DNA of 64,000 nt from RGIG1681 sp045650505 (GTDB lineage Bacteria > Bacillota > Clostridia > Christensenellales > UBA1242). The notes beneath the pieces are model-generated. The model ran no database searches, was not told the DNA's origin, and was given only the letters and a program-made list of their open reading frames with translations. The stretch spans positions 1-64,000 of the forward strand of contig JAZRRE010000030.1 of the NCBI GenBank assembly GCA_045650505.1, given 5' to 3'. The position numbers were made by a program, and so were the translations under genes. Each line of letters starts with the position of its first letter. Positions within the stretch are counted from its first letter, which is position 1. Below, piece by piece: positions 31,860 to 39,888 of the stretch.

Positions 31860-33606
31860 TTTTGAGTTCCTCCTTTGAAAGTTGTGAAAGTGCTATTTCT
31901 TTGTAAATCGCACAATTTTCCATAAGTTCATCGTGAGTTCCCTCACCAACCATTGTGCCCTTGTCAAGCACAATAATCTTGTCAGCGTTTTTAATTGTTC
32001 CAATACGCTGTGCAACAATCAAGCAGGTTGTGTCTTTTGCTTTTTCACGAAGTGCAGAGCGAAGTGCTTTGTCTGTCTTATAATCAAGTGCAGAAAAACT
32101 ATCATCAAAAATCAAGATTTCAGGATTTCTTGCAAGCGCACGCGCAATTGAAATTCTTTGTTTTTGACCACCAGAAACATTCTTTCCGCCTTGGTCGATT
32201 CTTGAATAAACCCCTTCAGGAAGGTTATAAACAAAACCTGATTGTGAGATTTCAATTGCCTTTTCAACATTTGCTTCGGTTGGTTTTTCATTTTCTTTGA
32301 AACCCATAGTGATATTATCTTTCACAGTTCCAGAAAATAGCACTGCCTTTTGAGCAATATAACCAATTTTATCGTTAAGTTGCTCTATGGTGTAATCTTT
32401 AACATTCACACCGTCAACAATAACTTGACCTTCTGTTGCATCATAAATTCTTGGAACAAGGTTGATAAGTGTGCTTTTTCCACTTCCGGTTGAACCAATA
32501 AAAGCAACTGTTTCACCTTGCTTAACTTTAAAGTTGATATCACGAAGCACATACTCTTCAGCATCAGGATATTTAAATCCAACATTAACAAATTGAATTT
32601 CACCTGTTTTGATTGGTTTATCAGTTCCATTTCCATCAACAATTGCACTCTTTGCTTCAAGCACTTCTTTGATACGCCTTGCAGAAACTTGCGCTCTTGG
32701 AAGATTCATAAAAATCATAATAAGAGCAATAAAACTCATGATAATTTGAATTGCGTATGTGCTAAACACAATCATATTTTCAAAAATAAACAACTTATCA
32801 AAAACTGAAGCATCGTGCATTAAAATTGCACCAATAATATAAATTGAAAGTGGAAGACCATTCATAACAATTGTCATTGTTGGGTCGATAAGCGACATAA
32901 CCCTTGAAATAAACAAATGATTTCCTGCAATTTCAGAGTTTGCTTTTTCAAACTTTTCTGTTTGATATTCTTCAGCATTAAATGCACGCACAACTCTTGC
33001 ACCGGTGAGCCCCTCACGGGTGACTCTTGTGAGATTATCAGTGAGAATTTGCACTCTTTTAAATCTTGGAATTGCAACAAACACAATAACTAAAAGTGTG
33101 ATTAAAATGAGAAGCACTGCACCAGCAGTTGCAAGTGACCAAGCAACATTAATGCTGATAATTTTTGTGATTGCCATAATAGACATAACAGGTGCTTTAA
33201 CAAGAAGTGTCATACCCATTGCAACAACATTTTGAATTTGAGTAACATCGTTTGTTGTTCTTGTGATTAAACTTGCAGTTGAGAAATGTTTAATTTCAGC
33301 ATCTGAAAAATCAATAACTTTTCCATAAACTTCAGAACGAATTTTTCTTCCAAGCCCCATAGCAACTTTTGAAGAAAAGAACTTTGCAATCACAATCGAA
33401 CAAACAGATGCCACAGCAAAGCCAAGCATATAAAGCCCGTTTATTAGCACATCTCCAACAGTTCCGTTTTTAACAATTATGTTTGTGATTTTAGACATAA
33501 CTTCTGGAATTTCAAGTTCACAATAAACATTAACAACAATAAATAAACAGCTTACTATTGCGAGTATCCAATCTTTTCGACTTAAATATTTCAATAATTT
33601 TAACAT
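31852..33606 (-). CDS. ABC exporter half-transporter, subunit 1
   Basis: The protein has 584 residues, starting at the ATG with GAGGAG 6 nt upstream. Six membrane helices are followed by a nucleotide-binding domain: Walker A GSTGSGKST near 370, signature VSGGQKQR near 480, Walker B EILIFDDSFSALD with Asp in place of the catalytic Glu. With the partner's VSVGQ signature this predicts one catalytic and one degenerate ATP site, as in asymmetric heterodimeric exporters. It is divergent from radC. Confidence 0.9.
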   Translation of the reverse strand: MLKLLKYLSRKDWILAIVSCLFIVVNVYCELEIPEVMSKITNIIVKNGTVGDVLINGLYMLGFAVASVCSIVIAKFFSSKVAMGLGRKIRSEVYGKVIDFSDAEIKHFSTASLITRTTNDVTQIQNVVAMGMTLLVKAPVMSIMAITKIISINVAWSLATAGAVLLILITLLVIVFVAIPRFKRVQILTDNLTRVTREGLTGARVVRAFNAEEYQTEKFEKANSEIAGNHLFISRVMSLIDPTMTIVMNGLPLSIYIIGAILMHDASVFDKLFIFENMIVFSTYAIQIIMSFIALIMIFMNLPRAQVSARRIKEVLEAKSAIVDGNGTDKPIKTGEIQFVNVGFKYPDAEEYVLRDINFKVKQGETVAFIGSTGSGKSTLINLVPRIYDATEGQVIVDGVNVKDYTIEQLNDKIGYIAQKAVLFSGTVKDNITMGFKENEKPTEANVEKAIEISQSGFVYNLPEGVYSRIDQGGKNVSGGQKQRISIARALARNPEILIFDDSFSALDYKTDKALRSALREKAKDTTCLIVAQRIGTIKNADKIIVLDKGTMVGEGTHDELMENCAIYKEIALSQLSKEELKNA

Positions 33607-33701
33607 AAAAATCTCCTCTATAAATAACATTATAATTATATATGTAATTATCAAAATATGCAACAACAAAATAAAAAAGACCAGCATTTAATTTAATTTT
33701 A

Positions 33702-33730
33702 TTGAACGCAAAATCTCATTGTGTTATAAT
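33702..33730 (+). promoter_or_regulatory. radC promoter
   Basis: TTGAAC (33702-33707), 17 nt, TATAAT (33725-33730), ending 33 nt before the radC ATG, with AGAGGA as ribosome site. Confidence 0.65.
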
Positions 33731-33763
33731 TGATTCATAATGTAATGAAAAAAGAGGAAAAAT

Positions 33764-34660
33764 ATGAAACTTCGTGATAAAAACACACCTTCATTTATGA
33801 AGCGTGAGATGCTAAACACAGAAACAAAAACACCAGCAAAAACAAAGACTGCCAAACCAAAAACTAAAAATGTGCATACCGGTCATAGAGAAAGACTCAA
33901 AAAACAATACACATTGAACGGAATTAATTCAATGACTGACATTCAACAACTTGAGCTCTTGCTATTTTATGCCATTCCTCAAAAAGACACCAACCCTATT
34001 GCACATAAACTTTTAGAAAAATTTGGAAATATCAAAAATGTTTTAAACGCAAGTGTTCGTGACCTTTGCACTGTTGAAGGAATCAAAGAAAGCTCTGCCA
34101 CCTTTTTGAAAATTGTTTCAAATATGACCAATGTAATGAGTCAACCAACAGAAGGTGCGCTCATCAACAGCACCAAACTTGCAAGAGAATATTGCGAAAA
34201 GTTTTATGTTGGTGTTAACCTTGAGCAATTTCACGTGGTTTGTCTTTCAAAAAACAATAAAGTGATTGGAACAAAAATGATAAAATCAGGCACAATTGAT
34301 GAAATTAAAGTTGAAATTCGTGACATCACAGAATTTGCCATTTCAATCAATTGCAACCGAATCATCGTTTCACACAATCACCCACAAGGAAATGGAGAAA
34401 TGTCTGATGAAGATTTCAGATTCACTTACTCTCTTGTTTGCAGTTGTATGTTAAATGATATTGAAATTCTTGACCACATTATTGTTGGAACAGACAAAAA
34501 TTATTCTTTTTCTGAACACGGCATAATGAAAAAGTTGAAAGATAAAGCAAATGACAAAGTATTAATTCCAAAAGAAAGACAAATCTTTCTTTCAAATATC
34601 AGCGAAAAATATGAAATCAGTGAATCTTATGAAACAAACATTTCAACTGATAACTTATAA
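33764..34660 (+). CDS. radC: RadC-family JAMM/MPN+ protein
   Basis: The protein has 298 residues. An N-terminal basic segment is followed by a UPF0758-type helix-hairpin-helix region (about 55-125, with KDTNPIAHKLLEKFG and CTVEGIKESSA) and a JAMM metal motif SHNHPQGNGEMSDED (near 205-219), whose two His and one Asp can bind zinc. The family's role is uncertain despite its name; links to DNA repair and to mobile elements have been proposed. The tail after residue 260 is longer than usual (KDKANDKVLIPKERQIFL). Confidence 0.88.
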   Translation: MKLRDKNTPSFMKREMLNTETKTPAKTKTAKPKTKNVHTGHRERLKKQYTLNGINSMTDIQQLELLLFYAIPQKDTNPIAHKLLEKFGNIKNVLNASVRDLCTVEGIKESSATFLKIVSNMTNVMSQPTEGALINSTKLAREYCEKFYVGVNLEQFHVVCLSKNNKVIGTKMIKSGTIDEIKVEIRDITEFAISINCNRIIVSHNHPQGNGEMSDEDFRFTYSLVCSCMLNDIEILDHIIVGTDKNYSFSEHGIMKKLKDKANDKVLIPKERQIFLSNISEKYEISESYETNISTDNL

Positions 34661-34663
34661 AAC

Positions 34664-34693
34664 AAAAAGTGCTAACAAGTTTAGCATTTTTTT
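34664..34693 (+). terminator. Terminator after radC
   Basis: AAAAAGTGCTAA pairs with TTAGCATTTTTTT (one wobble) around CAAGT, ending in seven T on the plus strand. Confidence 0.7.
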
Positions 34694-34738
34694 ATTGCCC
34701 GTTTAATATATTTTATTATAAATTCAAGGAGATTCGCT

Positions 34739-37351
34739 TTGGCATTTTATAATAAAGATTTAAACGAAATATATAAAGAACTAAACTCTAACCCTAACGG
34801 ACTCACCACCGCATCAGCAAATACCAACCTTTCGAGGTTTGGAAAAAATGAACTTGAAAAGCCAAAAAAACAGAGTTTTTTGAAAAAGTTTTTGCTTCAA
34901 TTTAAAAACATAATGATTATCATTTTGCTCTGTTCCGCCATAATTTCAGGAATCACTGCCATTATGGAAAAATCTCCCGAAAACATTTTTGAAGGTCTTT
35001 TGATTTTAGTGATTGTAATCATCAATGCAATTGTTGGAGTCATTCAAGAACAAAAAGCAGAAAATGCTCTTGAAAGCCTTATTTCTTCAACAAAACCATT
35101 TGCAAAAGTCTTTCGAAACGGAACTCTCACCAAAATATCCACCACCGAAATTGTTGTTGGAGACATCGTTGAACTCAAAACCGGTGATAATATTCCCGCT
35201 GACATTCGCCTTATTAGTTCTTATGGTTTAGAAGTTGATGAAAGTTCTCTCACCGGAGAAAGTCACTCTGTTTCAAAAAACTCTCACCCCATTTTAAAAC
35301 AAAACTTAACCCTTTCAAGTCAAACCAACATCTGCTTTTCAGGAACAAGTGTAACTTCTGGTCACGCAACAGGAATAGTTTTTGCAACCGGCAAAAATAC
35401 TGAAATTGGAAAGATTGCAAAATCTCTTAACTCAACAATAAAAGAGAAAACTCCACTTGAAAAAAATATTGATAAGATTGGCAAAATTTTAACATTTTCC
35501 ATTCTTGCAATTGTTTTAGTTGTGTTTTTTGTTCAAGTAATTTTCAACAAAAACATAACACTTATGGACGCACTTTTAACCGCCGTTGCTCTTGCAGTTG
35601 CAGCCATTCCCGAAAGTCTGCCCGCAGTAATCACAATAATAATGGCTCTTGGGGTTCAAAGACTTGCAAAGCAAAATGCAATTGTCAAAAAACTTTCAGC
35701 AGTCGAAACTCTTGGCTGTTGCAACATTATCTGTTCAGACAAAACCGGAACTCTTACCAAAAATCAAATGACAGTTTGCCATACATTTGAAAATAATAAA
35801 CTAATTTCCGCATCTGCATTTTCAAATAACGCTTCCAAAATTATTGAAATTGCGTGCTTTTGCAACAATGCAATTATTGACAAAAACAGCATAACTGCTG
35901 ATGCCACCGAAACCGCAATTGTTAAGTTTTTGCAAGAAAAAAATATTGATATTTTAAAGGTCAAAGAAACACTCAAAAAAGAGCGTGAATACGAATTTAA
36001 CTCAACCACAAAATCAATGACCACTGTTTATAAAAAAGACAGCTCACAAACTTCTTATGTTTACACCAAAGGAGCCATTGATTATGTGCTCAAAAATTGC
36101 AGTCAAGTGCTTGTTGGTGACAAAATTGAACCGCTAACTGAAAAACACAAATCTATTATTTTTAAGGCAAATGAAACCGTTTGCAAAAATGGAGAAAGGG
36201 TTATTGCTTTTTGTTTTAAAACAAAAAACTCCTCAACTGAAAGTGACACAGACAACTTAATTTTTGCAGGTTTTATGAGTCTTATTGACCCACCGCGAAA
36301 CGAAGCAATTTCCGCAATAAAAAAATGTAAAAAAGCCGGGCTTAAAACTCTTATGATAACCGGTGACCACGAAACCACCGCCCTTGCTATTGCTAAAAAG
36401 CTGGGCATCGCAGTCACCAAAGCCGAAGTGATTACAGGTGCAGACCTTTCACATTTAACCACCCAAGAACTTGCAAAAATCATAAACTCATACACCGTGT
36501 TTGCAAGAGTCACACCCGAACATAAACTTATGATTGTAAACGCTTTAAAACAAAACGGAAACATTGTTGCAATGACCGGTGATGGAATCAACGATGCTCC
36601 AAGCATTATGTCTGCAAATATTGGTGCGTGTATGGGCATCACTGGAACCGATGTCACCAAAGAAGCCGCTGATATCATTCTGCTTGATGATAATTTTTCA
36701 ACTCTTGTAACTTCAATCAAAGAAGGCAGAACCATTTATCAAAACATTTCAAAAACCATTTTATTTTTGCTTTCAACCAACCTTGTTGAAGTTCTTGGAA
36801 TTTTTATAACTTCACTAGTTATGCCAAATGCAATTTTCTTACTTCCCGTTCAAATATTGTTTATCAATCTTGTAACCGACAGCTTGCCCGCATTTGCTCT
36901 TGGAATCGAACCTGCTGAACCAAATATTATGAACACCCCACCGCGAAATCCAAATAAAACTCTGTTTTCTGGAAGTGTCGGCTCATCAATAATTTATCAA
37001 GGCTTTGTTCAAACATTAATCGTTCTTGTTATGTTTGTTTTTGCAAATCATTACTACGGTGCAAGTGTAGCTTCAACAATGTCTTTTTTAACAATCTGCT
37101 TGATGCAAATTATTCACTCTATTAACTGCAAAACCGAAAAAAGCATTTTCAAAATAAACATCTTGAAAAACAAGGCTTTCAATTTAAGCTTTATCATTTT
37201 GCTTTCACTCATTTTATCGGTTTATTTCATTCCCTTCCTTTCTTCAATTTTTGGTCTTGTTCAAATTTCACTCACTTGCTGGCTTATTGTTATCATCACC
37301 AGCCTTTCAATCATTCCACTTGTTGAAGTGGGAAAACTTTTCATAAAATAG
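34739..37351 (+). CDS. P-type Ca2+-transporting ATPase
   Basis: The protein has 870 residues. The start is TTG with AAGGAG 7 nt upstream; the N-terminus aligns with the usual start of the family. Domains: actuator TGES (near 176), M4 with IPESLPA (near 290), phosphorylation site DKTGTLT (Asp near 333), GDGINDAP hinge (near 615), and M6 NLVTDSLPAFALG, which supplies calcium ligands. It fits the SERCA/PMR1-like group and would export Ca2+ (possibly Mn2+) from the cytoplasm. It stands alone, closed by a bidirectional terminator. Confidence 0.9.
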   Translation: MAFYNKDLNEIYKELNSNPNGLTTASANTNLSRFGKNELEKPKKQSFLKKFLLQFKNIMIIILLCSAIISGITAIMEKSPENIFEGLLILVIVIINAIVGVIQEQKAENALESLISSTKPFAKVFRNGTLTKISTTEIVVGDIVELKTGDNIPADIRLISSYGLEVDESSLTGESHSVSKNSHPILKQNLTLSSQTNICFSGTSVTSGHATGIVFATGKNTEIGKIAKSLNSTIKEKTPLEKNIDKIGKILTFSILAIVLVVFFVQVIFNKNITLMDALLTAVALAVAAIPESLPAVITIIMALGVQRLAKQNAIVKKLSAVETLGCCNIICSDKTGTLTKNQMTVCHTFENNKLISASAFSNNASKIIEIACFCNNAIIDKNSITADATETAIVKFLQEKNIDILKVKETLKKEREYEFNSTTKSMTTVYKKDSSQTSYVYTKGAIDYVLKNCSQVLVGDKIEPLTEKHKSIIFKANETVCKNGERVIAFCFKTKNSSTESDTDNLIFAGFMSLIDPPRNEAISAIKKCKKAGLKTLMITGDHETTALAIAKKLGIAVTKAEVITGADLSHLTTQELAKIINSYTVFARVTPEHKLMIVNALKQNGNIVAMTGDGINDAPSIMSANIGACMGITGTDVTKEAADIILLDDNFSTLVTSIKEGRTIYQNISKTILFLLSTNLVEVLGIFITSLVMPNAIFLLPVQILFINLVTDSLPAFALGIEPAEPNIMNTPPRNPNKTLFSGSVGSSIIYQGFVQTLIVLVMFVFANHYYGASVASTMSFLTICLMQIIHSINCKTEKSIFKINILKNKAFNLSFIILLSLILSVYFIPFLSSIFGLVQISLTCWLIVIITSLSIIPLVEVGKLFIK

Positions 37352-37387
37352 ATTATTGCCGTAATCAAAATTTATCAACGCAACAAA

Positions 37388-37414
37388 AAAACAACCCTTG
37401 TTTAGGGTTGTTTT
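37388..37414. terminator. Bidirectional terminator after the Ca2+ ATPase
   Basis: AAAACAACCC and GGGTTGTTTT pair around seven bases, between convergent genes. Confidence 0.8.
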
Positions 37415-37423
37415 GCTTTTTCT

Positions 37424-38347
37424 TTAAAACACAGGAGCTGGTTGAATTATAGGGTTAACCACAACACCGCTTTGTTTCTTTTGTGTGCCTATTTCATCAA
37501 CAAATTTAAAATCGCCAAGGGTTTCAATTCCACTAACAATAACGTTTCCAAGCTCGTTTGTGAATTTGTGAATATTCATTGATTCGGCTTCTGGAAAAAT
37601 GAAATCTATCAAAAGATTGATTAAAATTTCACTTTGTTTCTCTGACCTTCCATTAATTGCAATTGTACCTGAAGCATCAACAATTGCACTTTCATTTGAT
37701 TGCTTATTTAAATCAATATCATAAGCAACCTCAAAATAAAGCACTTCTGGAATAATCATATTTAAAAGGAATAGCGGTGTATCCATTTGTTCTGCAATTT
37801 GTTCACAAATATCAGTTGTATTTATTTTCATAATAGATGAAACGTGTGCTTTTGTGTAAACTGTGCCGTCAAAAGAATCTTTATCAGGAGTAACAATAAT
37901 TTCAAGAAGTGTGATATTAATAATGTTCAAATAATTCAAATCAGGAAGAGCATCAACCAAAATACCATCACTTAAAAACTTGTTGCACACCGAAGCAAGT
38001 TCACGGTCAGTCAAAATAACCGATTCTGTTCCTCTAAACAAGTTAAAGTCTGTTTCTTGCATCGAACCATCATTGTTCATTTTATAGCTTGCATTTTGAA
38101 GTTTTGAAACAGCATTTGAAAAATCTGTTTGAGTGAAACCATTGGTTACAATCTTCGACTCATTAGGGCTTTTATAAAGTGAAGCCACAACGCCCACAAG
38201 GTCAGGAATTCCATAAATTCCATATTTACCAAAATATTTTGGAACTATTTTTTTATCAAGAAAAAGATAGCCACCTGTGAAAATGGCTAAAATTAGAGTT
38301 AATGATATACAAATTTTTAAAATAAACCCTGTTTTTTTCTTTTTCAT
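37424..38347 (-). CDS. Single-pass membrane protein of unknown function
   Basis: The protein has 307 residues: a lysine cluster and one hydrophobic helix at the N-terminus (about 8-29, FILKICISLTLILAIFTGGY) followed by an exported domain with no recognisable family. It has repeated beta-like segments (FDGTVYTKAHVSSIMKI, FEVAYDIDLNKQ, ASGTIAINGRSE) and a Pro-rich end (PIIQPAPVF). Its ATG overlaps the stop of the preceding 35-residue peptide by one base, so the two are co-translated. It is in the tilS neighbourhood, but a functional tie is not evident. Confidence 0.65.
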   Translation of the reverse strand: MKKKKTGFILKICISLTLILAIFTGGYLFLDKKIVPKYFGKYGIYGIPDLVGVVASLYKSPNESKIVTNGFTQTDFSNAVSKLQNASYKMNNDGSMQETDFNLFRGTESVILTDRELASVCNKFLSDGILVDALPDLNYLNIINITLLEIIVTPDKDSFDGTVYTKAHVSSIMKINTTDICEQIAEQMDTPLFLLNMIIPEVLYFEVAYDIDLNKQSNESAIVDASGTIAINGRSEKQSEILINLLIDFIFPEAESMNIHKFTNELGNVIVSGIETLGDFKFVDEIGTQKKQSGVVVNPIIQPAPVF

Positions 38348-38454
38348 TAGACTATGCTACCTGTTATTGATGCTTTAAAAACAAATGCAACCACAACAAC
38401 AGCAAGCACAACCAATCCAATCAATTTAAAAATGCTGAACCTTTTTTTAAACAT
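38347..38454 (-). CDS. Tiny single-helix membrane peptide, 35 residues
   Basis: ATG at 38454 with GGGAG upstream reads MFKKRFSIFKLIGLVVLAV and continues as a strongly hydrophobic helix, ending TGSIV at a TAA that overlaps the next ATG by one base (TAATG). The positive-inside N-terminus and a single helix (about 10-28) resemble small membrane proteins that partner larger ones. Coupling to the 307-residue membrane protein is seen; the function is unknown. Confidence 0.6.
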   Translation of the reverse strand: MFKKRFSIFKLIGLVVLAVVVVAFVFKASITGSIV

Positions 38455-38510
38455 CTGCACTTCTCCCTGCTAAAATTATAGATGAATAACTGTATCTTTG
38501 TCAACCAATA

Positions 38511-39839
38511 TTATTTTGAATAAAAAGTAATCTTCACAATCTGGTCAGTATTTCCATCAATTTTAACATTTTCGCTAACATCAAGACCCGCAACAACCAA
38601 AACTTGATTTTGAACAACCAAAAGCGGAATCATATCACGAACATCAACATCAACTTTTTTATCAGTAAAATAATCATTGAGTTTTTTAGAACCTGAACCA
38701 AGTTTTGCAAAAACATCACCAAGTCTTCTAGTTCTCCAAATTGCATTTGTTGAAAGCTTCGACAAACACACATAAAGCGAATCTTCACCATAAACCACAT
38801 CACTTGGTTCAACAATTTTTGTTTCAATTGTTCCTATGCCTTTAAACTCAACTTTTCCAATCACAAATTCAAATTCTTCTGTTGTTTGAATCTTTTCTTT
38901 TGCGATTGCAATTTTGATTCCACCATAAGTTTTTTTAAGCACCAAATTATGTGGAAAATTAAGCATTGAATTCACATCAGCTTCAAACAAGTTTGTTGCA
39001 AGCTCATAGTGTTTAGCCTCAATATCAGCAAACACCCCAAGCTTTGAAAATGCCATTTTTAAGTATTCTCTAACCAAAATTTTGTGAGTGTGAAACACTG
39101 CAGACTTTACCAAAATTTCGCCATTAAATTCTTCAATATAATCTTTGTTAAGCTGGCTTTCAATAAACCCTTGAACATCTTTGCATTTTTCACCAAAAGC
39201 AAAAATTGAATCAACCGCACTTGGATAAATCTTTTCAATTTCAGGAATAACCACATTTCTCAAATAATTTCTTGTGGCATCATTTTGCTGATTTGTTGAG
39301 TCTTCAACAAACTTAATGCCTGCATCTTTGCAAATGCTCAAAATTTCAGCTTTTTTGAAATTTAAAAGTGGTCTAAAAATAACACCATCTTGTTTAATTC
39401 CACACGCCCCGTGAACACCTGCACCACGAAGAATATTCATAAGTATTGTTTCAACTTGGTCATTCTTATGATGTGCTAAAAACAACTTGTTAAGTTTTTC
39501 CTTTTTCATAATTTTAGCAAACGCCATATAACGAAGTTTTCTTGCAGACTCTTCAAGTGTAAGCTTTTCTTGTGCTTTTGTTTTCTTAACTTCAACACTA
39601 ACTATCTCATAAGGAATTTTCTTCTTTTCACAAAAGGTTTTAACAAAAAGTGAATCTCTATCACTCTCTGCCCCACGCAAATTATGATTCACATTAATAA
39701 CTTTCAAATAAAACTTGCCTTTCTTTTGAAGGTCTAAAAGCGACCATAATAAAAGCATTGAATCAGCACCACCGCTAACCCCAACCGCAATTCTGTCAGT
39801 TTCTTTGATACCTGAATCTTTAACTAAATGTTCTAACAT
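38511..39839 (-). CDS. tilS: tRNA(Ile)-lysidine synthase
   Basis: The protein has 442 residues. It converts C34 of tRNA(Ile2) CAU to lysidine so that the tRNA reads AUA. The PP-loop SGGADS is at 22-27, then VNHNLRGAESDRD near 50 and AHHKNDQVETILMNILRGAG near 120; the C-terminal TilS domain is present (WRTRRLGDVFAKLGSGSKKLNDYF). AGGTGG lies before the ATG. spoIIE lies just upstream on the same strand, as in other Bacillota, which supports both calls. Confidence 0.93.
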   Translation of the reverse strand: MLEHLVKDSGIKETDRIAVGVSGGADSMLLLWSLLDLQKKGKFYLKVINVNHNLRGAESDRDSLFVKTFCEKKKIPYEIVSVEVKKTKAQEKLTLEESARKLRYMAFAKIMKKEKLNKLFLAHHKNDQVETILMNILRGAGVHGACGIKQDGVIFRPLLNFKKAEILSICKDAGIKFVEDSTNQQNDATRNYLRNVVIPEIEKIYPSAVDSIFAFGEKCKDVQGFIESQLNKDYIEEFNGEILVKSAVFHTHKILVREYLKMAFSKLGVFADIEAKHYELATNLFEADVNSMLNFPHNLVLKKTYGGIKIAIAKEKIQTTEEFEFVIGKVEFKGIGTIETKIVEPSDVVYGEDSLYVCLSKLSTNAIWRTRRLGDVFAKLGSGSKKLNDYFTDKKVDVDVRDMIPLLVVQNQVLVVAGLDVSENVKIDGNTDQIVKITFYSK

Positions 39840-39888
39840 AGCCCACCTAAATTTATAATATTACTAATATTATAATAGACTATTTATT

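Noticed and set aside
36103..36735. Minus-strand frame of 210 codons within the Ca2+ ATPase gene
   Set aside because: Shadow of a conserved plus-strand gene whose motifs lie throughout the same interval; no start signals.
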